Assembly: GCA_038328575.1 (NCBI GenBank)
Contig: JBBQMD010000020.1
Coordinates: 1 to 45,627, forward strand
Direction: 5' to 3'
DNA: 45,627 nt
From: JACVCS01 sp038328575
Lineage (GTDB): Bacteria > Planctomycetota > Phycisphaerae > Phycisphaerales > UBA1924
Shown piece after piece: positions 1-9,000 of this stretch. The first letter of the stretch is position 1. Every line of letters begins with the position of its first letter. The position numbers were made by a program, and so were the translations under genes. The notes under the pieces were generated by a model. It had not been told where the DNA came from and searched no databases. It worked only from the letters and a program-made list of their open reading frames with translations.

Positions 1-129
1 CCCGGCGCCGACAAGCGCGCCGTGCTCGACGCGATCCGCCGCTGGGTTCCGGAGATGACCGGCGGCGCACCCGCACCCCTTTCACGCCCGCACGCCCCGG
101 CTCTCGCCTCGCCACGCCCCGCGGCGTGA
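1..129 (+). CDS. 3' end of an unidentified gene (partial)
   Basis: An open frame enters from the left edge and stops at TGA 127-129, giving 42 residues. The readable part includes an amphipathic stretch (DKRAVLDAIRRWVPEM) followed by a Pro/Ala-rich tail, so this is probably the C-terminal helix of a globular protein plus a disordered end. It converges with the dehydrogenase on the opposite strand, whose stop codon is only 4 nt away. Too little is present to name a family. Confidence 0.5.
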   Translation, partial: PGADKRAVLDAIRRWVPEMTGGAPAPLSRPHAPALASPRPAA

Positions 130-133
130 ACAC

Positions 134-1243
134 TCACTTGATATCAATCAGCGTCGCAATCTCCGCGCCGCGCGCCTGACTCAGCACCGCCGGCGCGTCC
201 TCCAGCTTTGCCCGCCGCGTAATCAACGCGTCGGTCTGCACAAGACCCTTCTGGATCAACGCCAGCCCCTCAGCAATCGATCCCTCGCGGCTGCCGATCA
301 CCTCAATCTCCGCACGCACCAGCGCATCTATCACGCCCGCGCTCAGTGTTCCGCCAGCGCCGGGTCCGCCGCTCGCCATCGGCCCAAGCGTTGAACACGA
401 CTTCAGCACCAGCCGCCCACGCGGACGCAACAGGCCGATCGCCGTGATCATGCCATCACTCGACCCAGTGCAATCAATCACCACGTCCTGATCGTTCCGC
501 CGCCCGGCTTCGTGCTCGGGCCGATGCTTGATTCCCCAGCGCTCGCAGAGCGACAGCTTGGCCGCATGCCGCCCGAGCAGGCGCACGCTCGCGTTCAGGC
601 GTGCCATGGCCTGAACGGTGAGCAGCGCCAGCGGCCCATCGCCCAAGACCGTGATGAACGGCTTGCCCTCGACCCGAAAACTCGCCGTCGCGTGAGCCGC
701 GCTCCCGGCCAGGAACGCGAACACCGCGCGCTCGTCATCGATCGAATCTGGTACGGGCACCAGATTCGCCGCGGGCATGACCAGTTCGTCGGCGAGTCCG
801 CCATCGCGTTGCCACAGGCCCATGATCGTGCGTTTGGGGCAGTGGGCGCTGAGCCCGCGCGTGCAGAGCTCGCACACCGAGCAGGGCACGCTGGGCGACA
901 CCAGCACCCGCGAACCGACCAACTTCTGCGCCCGAGCAACGCTCGCGACCTCTGCGGGCGATCGCCCGGGCACCGCCGAAACACTCACAAGCGCCGCCAG
1001 CACGCTCACGCCCGGCGTGAATCCAGATGCACCCGAAGCCGCAACTTGACCGCTCGCGTTCAGCGCGATCGCGTGCCGATCAATGCGCGTGATCAGAACA
1101 CTGATCGGGCGCAGCAGCGCATCGCCCGGACCCAGCGCGGCCGCCGGCGCGGCGCGATCAAGCGCCAAAGTTTGACCGTCAGCGCGAAGTCGGCGCACGA
1201 AGAACCTCAATTCACAATCCGGTTTCATGACCCGTTGCGCCAT
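134..1243 (-). CDS. Zinc-type alcohol dehydrogenase (MDR) family protein
   Basis: Medium-chain dehydrogenase/reductase fold. The structural-zinc lobe is complete (C-x2-C-x2-C-x7-C in CSVCELCTRGLSAHC). It is followed by the Rossmann segment, with GDGPLALLTVQ in place of the usual GxGxxG loop, and a Cys-Thr-Gly motif (VVIDCTGSSDG) at the end of a nucleotide-binding strand. The usual catalytic-zinc signature (GHE) is not visible in the N-terminal third; that region is Ala/Ser/Val-rich. It may therefore use a different catalytic arrangement or have lost activity. Length (about 369 aa) is normal. The start is uncertain: ATG 1243 is used here, with GTG 1261 and ATG 1228 as alternatives, and none has a strong ribosome-binding site. 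The substrate cannot be inferred. Confidence 0.75.
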   Translation of the reverse strand: MAQRVMKPDCELRFFVRRLRADGQTLALDRAAPAAALGPGDALLRPISVLITRIDRHAIALNASGQVAASGASGFTPGVSVLAALVSVSAVPGRSPAEVASVARAQKLVGSRVLVSPSVPCSVCELCTRGLSAHCPKRTIMGLWQRDGGLADELVMPAANLVPVPDSIDDERAVFAFLAGSAAHATASFRVEGKPFITVLGDGPLALLTVQAMARLNASVRLLGRHAAKLSLCERWGIKHRPEHEAGRRNDQDVVIDCTGSSDGMITAIGLLRPRGRLVLKSCSTLGPMASGGPGAGGTLSAGVIDALVRAEIEVIGSREGSIAEGLALIQKGLVQTDALITRRAKLEDAPAVLSQARGAEIATLIDIK

Positions 1244-1302
1244 CGCAACGACACCGCTCACCCGTCACGCCACGACTCACTCGTCTCGCCGCGCCGTGGT
1301 GT

Positions 1303-1821
1303 TCAGTACACCGGTTCGGTGCTCGGCGTTCCGGAAGACGCCGGCGTCGCAGCGTTGGGCGGAGTGGTCGGAATCAATGGCCCGCCGGGGCTCGCCGGCG
1401 TTGTCGCGGCCGTCCCGGCGCGCATGGCCTCGGGCATTTCCGGGCTCTTGCGAACGCTGACCTCGAGCATCCGAGCCGAGGCCGGCGGCACCGCGAGTTC
1501 TTTGTCCGGCATGCCGAATCGCGTGCCAATCTCCCAGTCGTCCCACTTCATGAGGTCGGGGTACGCAGCATCCTCGGGGGTGTGGTCCTTGTGGAACTTG
1601 ATGACAAGCTGCCGTCCGACGGGAATGTCGTACGAGAAGAGCGTTTCGCCGGTGCGCGTGTCTTTGAGGCTGACGGTCTGCGGGATCATCGAGCTCGACT
1701 CATAGGTGTACGAGTTGGGCGACCAGCCACGCGTGCCGCCGGGAGACCAGCAGCCGCCAAGGGCCAGGGACCCGCAAAGGCAGAGGCCGAGTGTGAGCGA
1801 TGAAAGTGAGAATCGGTGCAT
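1303..1821 (-). CDS. Putative lipoprotein of unknown function
   Basis: A 172-residue protein with a classic lipoprotein signal: a short charged N-terminus, a hydrophobic stretch and the lipobox LALGGC (Cys at about residue 24). The mature part contains a beta-rich region (SLKDTRTGETLFSYDIPVGR) and a Pro/Thr/Ala-rich C-terminus likely to be disordered. The ATG is preceded at 9 nt by GGAG. No enzymatic motif is visible. It lies head-to-head with ispF across about 230 nt that holds no other gene. The cell-envelope location is inferred from the signal only. Confidence 0.75.
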   Translation of the reverse strand: MHRFSLSSLTLGLCLCGSLALGGCWSPGGTRGWSPNSYTYESSSMIPQTVSLKDTRTGETLFSYDIPVGRQLVIKFHKDHTPEDAAYPDLMKWDDWEIGTRFGMPDKELAVPPASARMLEVSVRKSPEMPEAMRAGTAATTPASPGGPLIPTTPPNAATPASSGTPSTEPVY

Positions 1822-2055
1822 GCGTTGTATCTCCGCGCGGCGTGTGAGTGCGGCAATGCTAGGTGTTCGGTGGGGGGTGAGGGGTTGGGGCGTTGAAGCG
1901 GACCTGGTGAGTGTCTCAACGTTCTATCGGTCCTCCGGGTTCGCTCCGTGCGAGTTTGCGTGCCTCGTCAGCGCTCAGCGCGCCCGCCCGCTCAAGTGGC
2001 CCGCAAGATCTTCAGCGAGCTTGACGCGGCGCGCCCGCCTGCGGATGCTCTGACC

Positions 2056-2700
2056 ATGTCCACCCAACCTCGCCGTCGCCCCCCCGTCAAGCCAGCGAAG
2101 CCCGTCCGTTCCAAGCCAGCCGCCAGCCCGAGCCGGTCCAAGCCTCAGCGTCCAGCCGTCCGCGCCGTCAAACCCGCGCCCCAGGCAACGCCCCCGTCCC
2201 TCCGCATCGGGCACGGCTACGACCTGCATCGGCTCGAAGTTCGATCCCCCGCCGGCCCCGGCCGCCCCATGATCGTCGGCGGCGTAGTTCTCGAAGACCC
2301 CACCTTTGATCGCGGGCCGGTCGCGCACAGCGATGGCGACGTGCTCTATCACGCCGTGGTCGATGCCTTGCTCGGCGCGCTGGCCATGCCCGATATCGGG
2401 CAACTCTTCCCGGACACCGCCGCCGCTCACCAGGGCCAGGACTCCAGCGAGTTCGTGATCGCCGCCGCCCGGGCCATCGCCAAGGCCGGCTGGTCGATCA
2501 TCAACCTGGACTGCACCGTGATCCTCCAACGCCCCAAGCTCAGCCTCGTGAAAGACCGCATCCGCGCGAATCTGGCCAAGCTGTTGAACGTGGACATCGC
2601 GGCGGTCAACCTCAAGGGCAAAACGCACGAAAAAGTGGACGCCGTGGGCGAGTCGCGTGCGATCGAAGCGCACGTGGTCGCGCTGCTCTGGAAGCGCTGA
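2056..2700 (+). CDS. ispF: 2-C-methyl-D-erythritol 2,4-cyclodiphosphate synthase
   Basis: MEP-pathway enzyme that cyclises CDP-methylerythritol 2-phosphate to MEcPP, leading to isoprenoid precursors. The domain starts at about residue 50 with IGHGYDLHRLE, which supplies the metal-binding Asp and His. It continues with HSDGDVLYHAVVDALLGA, the DIGQLFPD segment and the C-terminal block GKTHEKVDAVGES. The catalytic domain has the usual length (about 160 aa). It is preceded by about 50 residues rich in Lys, Arg, Pro and Ser, which are absent from ordinary IspF and probably disordered. ATG 2056 is chosen because earlier in-frame codons give no homology; no clear Shine-Dalgarno sequence precedes it. 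Followed in the same direction by plsC. Confidence 0.95.
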   Translation: MSTQPRRRPPVKPAKPVRSKPAASPSRSKPQRPAVRAVKPAPQATPPSLRIGHGYDLHRLEVRSPAGPGRPMIVGGVVLEDPTFDRGPVAHSDGDVLYHAVVDALLGALAMPDIGQLFPDTAAAHQGQDSSEFVIAAARAIAKAGWSIINLDCTVILQRPKLSLVKDRIRANLAKLLNVDIAAVNLKGKTHEKVDAVGESRAIEAHVVALLWKR

Positions 2701-2735
2701 TCGCGACGAATTCATCGAGCGATTCACATACCAGT

Positions 2736-2764
2736 TTGTCTGGATTGTTTGCGATTGCTAACAT
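2736..2764 (+). promoter_or_regulatory. Candidate promoter of the acyltransferase gene
   Basis: TTGTCT (2736-2741), a 17-bp spacer and TAACAT (2759-2764) precede ATG 2775 by 10 nt. The geometry fits a sigma-70-type promoter giving a leader of only a few nucleotides. The spacer length is ideal but both hexamers are imperfect. Confidence 0.4.
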
Positions 2765-2774
2765 TACCCCCGTC

Positions 2775-3557
2775 ATGGACGTCGCGCTCGCCATCCTGCT
2801 CCTGCTACCGCTCTGGCTCGCGTACTGCGTCTGGGCCGGGCGAGTTTCCCGCAACCCCCGAGGCGACATTCCCAGCGGCATCGCCTGGTCGCTCGCCAGG
2901 CTCTACGTCCGCGTCTTTCATAACCTGCGCATCGGCGGGCTCGAACACGTCCCACGCGAAGCGATCGTCAACGGGCGCGGCGTGATCGTCATCTCCAATC
3001 ACTCCGCAGGCCTGGACCCCATCCTGATCCAGGCGGCGCTGCCGTTCTTTGTGCGCTGGATGATGGCCGCGGACATGCGCGTTGGTGCCCTGGAATGGGT
3101 CTGGGAGTTTGTGAACGTCATCACCGTGGATCGAACCGGTCGCGCCGACCTCGCGGCCGTGCGCACCGCGTCGCGCGTCGTCGGCACCCGCGAGGCCCTG
3201 GGCATCTTCCCTGAAGGCCGACTCCGACGCGCCGTCAGCGAGCTCAACATGTTCCAGCCCGGCATCGGCCTGCTCATCTCACGAAGCAACGCCTTGGTGC
3301 TCCCGACCGTGGTCACGGGCACGCCCTTCCACACCAACGCGTGGTCCAGCCTCTGGCGCCCAAGCTTCTCACGCGTGACGTTCCACCCGCTCATCGACCC
3401 CAAGGCTCTGGGCTGGAAAGCCTCGGACATCCCCGGCGAGCTGCGGACGCGCTACATCCAGTTCATGCGCGAAGCCGGCGTCGAGCCCACCAAGCCGATC
3501 GACGACTTGCCGCCACTGCGGCGAGCGCCCGAAGCCGGCGTCAAGCGACGGAAATGA
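2775..3557 (+). CDS. plsC: 1-acyl-sn-glycerol-3-phosphate acyltransferase family protein
   Basis: Membrane-bound acyltransferase that transfers an acyl chain to lysophosphatidic acid in phospholipid synthesis. The N-terminus is a hydrophobic anchor (VALAILLLLPLWLAY). Family motif I, NHSAGLDP (H86-x4-D91), and motif III, FPEGR (145-149), are both intact. Length is 260 aa, typical for PlsC. ATG 2775 is preferred over the in-frame TTG 2736, which would add 13 residues and overlap the likely -35 box. The 3' end overlaps the convergent Nudix gene by 17 bp. Exact acyl specificity cannot be told; the paralogous substrates of the family remain possible. Confidence 0.88.
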   Translation: MDVALAILLLLPLWLAYCVWAGRVSRNPRGDIPSGIAWSLARLYVRVFHNLRIGGLEHVPREAIVNGRGVIVISNHSAGLDPILIQAALPFFVRWMMAADMRVGALEWVWEFVNVITVDRTGRADLAAVRTASRVVGTREALGIFPEGRLRRAVSELNMFQPGIGLLISRSNALVLPTVVTGTPFHTNAWSSLWRPSFSRVTFHPLIDPKALGWKASDIPGELRTRYIQFMREAGVEPTKPIDDLPPLRRAPEAGVKRRK

Positions 3558-3960
3558 TCTTCTCAATGACGCGCGATAGGTCAGAAAACTCGACCCGGTG
3601 CGCCGCCTCTTTGACCGCGAGCCACTGGCGCTTGCGGCGCTTGTTCTCTGGCCAAATCGAAAGAACCTCCGTCACGCGCAGCGCAAAGAGCTGCACGCGA
3701 TGCGCCCCATCGGCCTTCTCGTACGAGTAGTGCCCCAGCTCGCTGTTCAGCAGCACGCCCCGGACGCCCGCCTCTTCCATGCACTCGATGTGGGCCGTCT
3801 GTCGCGGCGTATGCCCCTCATCAATCCCGCCCTTGGGCACGATCCACTTGCCGTTGGAGTTTGTGATCAGCAGCACCTCGACCGATCCGTCGTCAAGGCG
3901 ACGAAACGGGACCGCGCCCGCTTGCGAAATGATGCCCTCCGGCGCTGTGAGCTTGCCCAT
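3541..3960 (-). CDS. NUDIX hydrolase
   Basis: A 139-residue Nudix protein. The Nudix box starts at the double Gly of PKGGIDEGH and ends at EEAGV. Compared with G-x5-E-x7-REUxEExGU, the first Glu is His and the Arg is Ile, while the three metal-binding glutamates (E-C-M-E-E) are kept. The sequence WIVPKGGIDEG resembles the diadenosine/diphosphoinositol-polyphosphate group, so a dinucleoside-polyphosphate or similar substrate is a guess. A GGAA lies 8 nt before the ATG. It ends inside the end of plsC on the other strand, so the two genes share 17 bp tail to tail. Confidence 0.88.
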   Translation of the reverse strand: MGKLTAPEGIISQAGAVPFRRLDDGSVEVLLITNSNGKWIVPKGGIDEGHTPRQTAHIECMEEAGVRGVLLNSELGHYSYEKADGAHRVQLFALRVTEVLSIWPENKRRKRQWLAVKEAAHRVEFSDLSRVIEKIISVA

Positions 3961-4110
3961 TGAAAAGCTTCCGTGCCGAGAAACGCCCTGAAGAGCCCGG
4001 GCGAACCCGATGGACCGGCGCGAATCCCTCGCGCGTTCACTGAGGTTGTATCACAGGATCGGCACTCGGGCAAACCGTCTGAGGCGTGTGCACACAAAAT
4101 GATCCCGGCT

Positions 4111-5265
4111 TCATGCGAACTTCGCACCCGGCCCGCCCTCCGCGCCCGCCGGCGCAAGGTCTGCGCTGGTCAGGGGCGTATCGGACGTGAGCGGCCGCAC
4201 GACCACGCGCCCCAAGACCCTCGCCAACTCAAACGGCGCCAGCCCCGTGCCCGGTCGCTTGAAGCACACGTCAGCCTCTGTCAGCCGATGCCCCAGCGGC
4301 AGATCCCGAGCCGCGACGATCGACTGTCGCGACACCGTCCTCACGTCGCGCTCGATATCCAGCACCCGCTTGACGCGCTCGAACGTCGCCAGCTCTGCAT
4401 CCAGCACGCCGTCAAACCGTGCCAGGCGTGCGTCCACCGCCCGCCCCGCGCCAGCGGTCTTGCGTTGACGCGCCTGCCATCCCAGGCGCGCCGCATCGCA
4501 GTACCGTCGCATCGCGCCCGCCTCAAGCGATGCCTCGTGGTCCGGCCCCAGCGCGCTCATGTCGTGCGTGAAGTGCTTCTCAAGGATGGTCGCACCCGCC
4601 GCCGCCGCGAGCATGCCGGTTCGATCCGAGGGCGTGTGGTCGCTGTAACCAATCGGCACGTCAGCCAGATCGCCCAGCGCGCCGATGCCACCCAGCTCGG
4701 CACTATCCATCGGCGTCGGGTAGCTGCTAACGCACTGAAGTAGCGCGACCCGATCGCGCGCCGCGCTGAGCCAGCCCAGCGCTCGCGTAATCTCTCCCGG
4801 CTCGCTGGCGCCGCTGGAGATGATCAGCGGCCTGCCCAAAGCGCAAACCGCTTCCAGCAGCGGGCGATGCACGATGTCCGGGCTCGCGGTCTTGTACGCG
4901 TCCCACGGCACCCGCGCCGCCATCGTCACCAAAGGCAAACTGAAGACCGTCACGATCGCGTGCAGACCCAGCTCGTGCGCCAGCTCCACACACGCCCCCA
5001 GCTCGTCGATCGAAAGCTCCAACCGCTTGAGCATCGCTACCGGATCACGCTCGCCCGCCGCAGCTTGATACGTCGCCAAACGCGAAGCGCCCGACATCAG
5101 CATCTCAGCGCGAAAATACTGAAACTTCACCGCGTCCACCCCGGCGCTCGCCGCCAGCCGCACCATCGATAACGCCCGCTCCGCAGACCCGTCGTGATTC
5201 ACGCCAAGCTCAGCGATGACGTAAGGCGGCGAGTCAGTCGAGATGGAACGCGCTGCGATGTGCAA
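4111..5265 (-). CDS. neuB: Nonulosonic acid (sialic-acid-like) synthase, NeuB/PseI family
   Basis: Condenses phosphoenolpyruvate with a six-carbon amino sugar to give a nine-carbon sialic-acid-like sugar. Visible family signatures are VIAELGVNHDGS at the N-terminus, VKFQYF, the strand CVSSYPTP, IGYSDHTP, EKHFT and DHEASL. They are followed by an antifreeze-like SAF domain (from SRQSIVAARDLPLGHRLTEA to the end). Whether the product is N-acetylneuraminate, legionaminate or pseudaminate cannot be read reliably. A TTG at 5265 starts the protein just before the conserved strand. A more upstream TTG (5307) would place the first residues inside a short tandem repeat and is less likely. The last gene of the maf-neuA-neuB series. 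Confidence 0.88.
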   Translation of the reverse strand: MHIAARSISTDSPPYVIAELGVNHDGSAERALSMVRLAASAGVDAVKFQYFRAEMLMSGASRLATYQAAAGERDPVAMLKRLELSIDELGACVELAHELGLHAIVTVFSLPLVTMAARVPWDAYKTASPDIVHRPLLEAVCALGRPLIISSGASEPGEITRALGWLSAARDRVALLQCVSSYPTPMDSAELGGIGALGDLADVPIGYSDHTPSDRTGMLAAAAGATILEKHFTHDMSALGPDHEASLEAGAMRRYCDAARLGWQARQRKTAGAGRAVDARLARFDGVLDAELATFERVKRVLDIERDVRTVSRQSIVAARDLPLGHRLTEADVCFKRPGTGLAPFELARVLGRVVVRPLTSDTPLTSADLAPAGAEGGPGAKFA

Positions 5266-5283
5266 GGGAATCTCGGGAGAAGA

Positions 5284-5348
5284 AGTGGCAGAGTGGCAGA
5301 GTGTCAAAGTGGAAGAACTCGTCTCGCGTCTCGCGTCTCGCGACTCAC
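5284..5348. repeat. Small tandem-repeat element between neuA and neuB (copy 1)
   Basis: The octamer AGTGGCAG occurs twice in tandem at 5284-5299, followed by degenerate copies. A heptamer, GTCTCGC, occurs three times at 5321-5341 and a variant, GACTCAC, completes 5342-5348. The neuA stop codon (5345-5347) lies inside the last unit. The octamer recurs in the repeats at 23.2 kb and 28.6 kb. Confidence 0.7.
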
Positions 5349-6073
5349 GCCCTCCCCCTCAGGATCGCGTCGGCCACGATCAAGTCGATCGGAGAATCGA
5401 TATCGACAACCGAGCCCTCGGGGTTGATCACACCTCTGCGATCGCGCCCAAAGAACGCGTGCGGGCCGGGCGTCACTTTCAAGACTTCCAGCCTCAGCGC
5501 CCGCGCCGTCAGCGCGATCACGCCCCCATCGGGAATGAACGCAGGGGGCAGATCTTGTCGCCGAAACACATTGTGATTTAGCACCTCGCCCTCCCACGGG
5601 CCAACGCTCGCCGACGCCGGGTCCAGCCGCGCCGTCCACCACGGGTGATGCTTGCCGACCGGTTGATACGACTGCACGCTGTCGCACCTCGTCGTCCGCA
5701 GCACGTCCAGCGCGCGATCAATCAACGACGCCGGGCGCACCGGCACGTTCGCGTAAAGGATCACCACGTGGTCGGGGCAAGTTCTGCCAGCGCGATCCGA
5801 CACCTCCGCCAGCGCGTGCCGGGCGGCGTCGTCGATCGTCGCGCGATCGTGCGCCAGCTCGCTGGGGCGCTGCACAACCGTTGCCCCGCGCAGCCGCCCC
5901 AGCTCCGCGGCCACCGGACAATCCGTACTCACCACAATCTCAGGATCCCCCGCCGTCGCCAGCGCGTGATCCAGCGTCCACTCAATGCACGGGCGACCAG
6001 CCACCAGCGCAACGTTCTTGCCCGGCACGCCCTTGGACCCGGCCCGAGCCAGGATGATCACCATCGCGCTCAT
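5345..6073 (-). CDS. neuA: CMP-nonulosonate cytidylyltransferase (NeuA/PseF family)
   Basis: Activates a nonulosonic acid with CTP to the CMP-sugar used by a transferase. The N-terminal nucleotide-binding loop, ILARAGSKGVPGKN, is diagnostic of the CMP-sugar synthetase family. VSTDCPVAAELGRLRGA and a C-terminal segment with VVDIDSPIDL (a metal-binding DxD-like motif) follow. Length is 242 aa, as in the family. The ATG at 6071-6073 overlaps the TGA of the upstream maf gene (ATGA), which implies translational coupling. The gene ends inside a short tandem repeat that separates it from neuB. Confidence 0.88.
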   Translation of the reverse strand: MSAMVIILARAGSKGVPGKNVALVAGRPCIEWTLDHALATAGDPEIVVSTDCPVAAELGRLRGATVVQRPSELAHDRATIDDAARHALAEVSDRAGRTCPDHVVILYANVPVRPASLIDRALDVLRTTRCDSVQSYQPVGKHHPWWTARLDPASASVGPWEGEVLNHNVFRRQDLPPAFIPDGGVIALTARALRLEVLKVTPGPHAFFGRDRRGVINPEGSVVDIDSPIDLIVADAILRGRA

Positions 6074-9000
6074 GTCGATCCACCGGGCCCCACGGTCGCG
6101 ATCTCGTTCGTCGAGTCCGGCGTCGGCAACACGCCCCGCCGCCGCGCCTCGGCGATGTGCGACTTCCAAAGCTCCAGCAGCCCCACGCGCCGGGCCTCGT
6201 CCGCGTTCGTCGCATCGATGCGCAAGGCCGTCAGCGCGTCGCGCTGCTGCGCCAGCGTCGGCAGCGGCAGCGGCTGTATTCGCGCGCTGGCCGGCGCGCT
6301 GGTCATCGGGTCCAGCACGCACCAGCCCGCGAGCATGATCAATGAATCAACCACCGCCTCCACCTGCGCATACACCTCGTCGCGCCGCGTCAATCGCGGC
6401 AGCACAAACGGCACCTGCACCCCACGCGCCGGCGAACCCTCCGGCTCGCGCCGCGCCGCCAGCAGCACGCTCAGCGAGGTGCGCGAGCGGAGGAACCCAG
6501 ACGCGCCCGCCTCCGGCAGCAGCCGAGCGTGAAGGTCCGGGCTGTCAGCGATCAAGTCCAGCGAGATCACGTCCGCCAGCGCCGGGCCGCTGGGCGGGAC
6601 CAACGTCGAGACGTCGAGGGTGTCGCGCGCAAAGGTTGAGCGCAGGTGAACGCACATGTGCGTGAACGTTCGTGCGCGACGCAGCAGGTCCGGCGTCGCC
6701 GGGTGATCAAAGAACGGGTCGATCAGCGTCAGCGTCGCCGGTCCGCCGACCCGGCTCTCGCGGGTCAGCCGCCCGAACGCGTCGATCAGATCGGACGCCA
6801 GCGCTTCATCCATGCGCCGCGCATCGCGCTCGGTCCCGCTCAGCGTGATCGTCAAGTGTCGCGGCCCCTCGGGCGGGCAGGCAAGCTGATCTCGTGTCAA
6901 CACCCGCGCCAGCTCCTGGCCCTCGGCAGTCGCCGGATCAAGCCCCGCCGCGATCAGCGCATCGCACAGTTGCCGCGCCTGCTCCGTCGTGTCACCAATG
7001 CACCGCAGGGGCAGGTCTCTGGCCACCGGCGACACCTGCACGCACATGCTCTTGGCGATGAAGTCCGCCATCGCCACCACCGGCACATACGCCAGCATCC
7101 CGCCCATCGATGCGTGAATGCCCGCAGTGTGGGCGTTGCGGTTGTGCTGAGCCGCGATGTCCGCGCTGAGGATGTAGCCGGCCAGGCCCGGCGCCCCCTG
7201 GCAGAACGCGATGCGATGCCCGCGCGTGTCCTCGTGATAGCGCTCGATCAACCGGTCACACGCGTCAGGATCGACGAGGCACCAATCGCTGGCGACCATC
7301 AACCCCGCCGTGGCTCCGCTGGCTTGCAGCACGTCCGCGAGCATTCCGGGGTCCACCAGTTCATCAAACACGCTGAGCGGCCCGCCACGCCACGAGTGCG
7401 CGCTCAGCGAGCGGAACGCGCGCAGCACCTCCGGCGCATAGCGGCGCGGATCGCGGGGCGTGGTCACAACGTGTACACGCGGATCGCTCGCCGCCGCGCC
7501 GCCCGCCAGCCTCGCGCGCTGCGAAGACTCGGCCAGCACGCAGATCCCTCGCGCACGACGGCAGCGCAGCAAGCGCGTCAGCGTCAGCGACAGGCTTGTG
7601 TGCCCGGGCGTCACTTCCGCCATCGGATCCGAAGTCTCGCCCGTCGCGCTGATCCCATCGCGAAACAGCACGACGATGTCAACCGGTGAAGCCTCAGCGC
7701 CCGTGCCCTGACCAGCGTCCATCGCCTCGCCAGCGCCGACATCGCGCGTCACCTTCTGGCCTGTGCGGATGCTCACGCGCGCGTCGCCCAGGATCCGCGT
7801 CAGCGCGTCGGCAGAATCGCCCAGCCACGTCACATTCGTCAGGTCGCGCTGCATCTGCCGACGCTGGACCTCCAGCGGCTCGAGCGTTGTCTCGGTGTGA
7901 ATCGCGCGATCGGCTCGCGTGCGGTTGAAGGCTCCGGTCTGGTTCAACTGGTGGACGATCGTATATGCCGGCTCAAGCGAGCTGACCTTCTGCGCCAGGC
8001 GCTGCGCCGCGTCGATCAAGCCGTTCACCCGCTGTTGGTCGTCGCGATGCTCGATCATCTCCCCCAAAACCTTCGCGGTCTGCTTTGAGATCTCCGCGAC
8101 CTTCGTCGCGTCGCGCTGCAGATCAGCCAAGCGCGAGAGCACACGCTTGGCGCGTGCCGAATCAACGTTTGGGCGCGCAGGCCCCGCCAGGCCTGCGTGT
8201 GGCGCATTCTCGCCGCTCGCCAAGCCGCGCTGCAACTCATCGCCGATCAGCTTTGCGGGCGTATGCGAGGCCAGCGCGCTGGCGAGCGTCATCACCCGCG
8301 TGTGCAGCTTGAGCACGCCCCCCTCGGTCGCATCAATCACCGTGAGCCCGGCGTCCGTGTCGCGCTTGAAGTCGCGTTGAAAGTGCTGCAGGTACGAGTC
8401 CATCTGCTCGTCGCTGTAGATCTCGCGCCCCAGCACGTCGGTGCGCTTGCGCAGGTGCGAGCGGTGGCGCGCGATGCGCTGCCACTCATAGTTCTCCAGC
8501 GTGTTGAACTCGCCGATCTCCGCCGCCCACACGTCGTGAATGGATGCGCCCGGCGCGTAGTACTGCCCGTCAGTAAAGCCCAGGTCCTGACCGATGAGGA
8601 TCGCCGGGTCGCAGCCCAGCCAGCGGGCCAGCTCGTAGCACAAATGCGCAACCGTCGCGCCCTGGCGCAGCTTGCCCATCGGGCGGCTGAGGTCCTTGCC
8701 CAGGATCTCGTCCAGCCACGTGTCGCCGGCGCAGCGGATCACGCCCGGGAACGCGCTGGTCACCGCGGGGTTCACCTTCGGCTCGACCACCAGCGTGATG
8801 CCCTCGACATCCTGAGGCGTCACGCCCTCGTAGAATCGCGCGCTGATCTCGTGATAGTCCAGCGCACAAACAAAGTGCGGCTTGATCCCCGCACGCAGCA
8901 GCGGCTTCAAAACCGTCTGCACCGCGATGATCACGATGCGATCGCGGACCGCCGGATCTCGCAGCAGGTGCATGTTCCGCTTGAGCGAAGGCCCCGCCGA

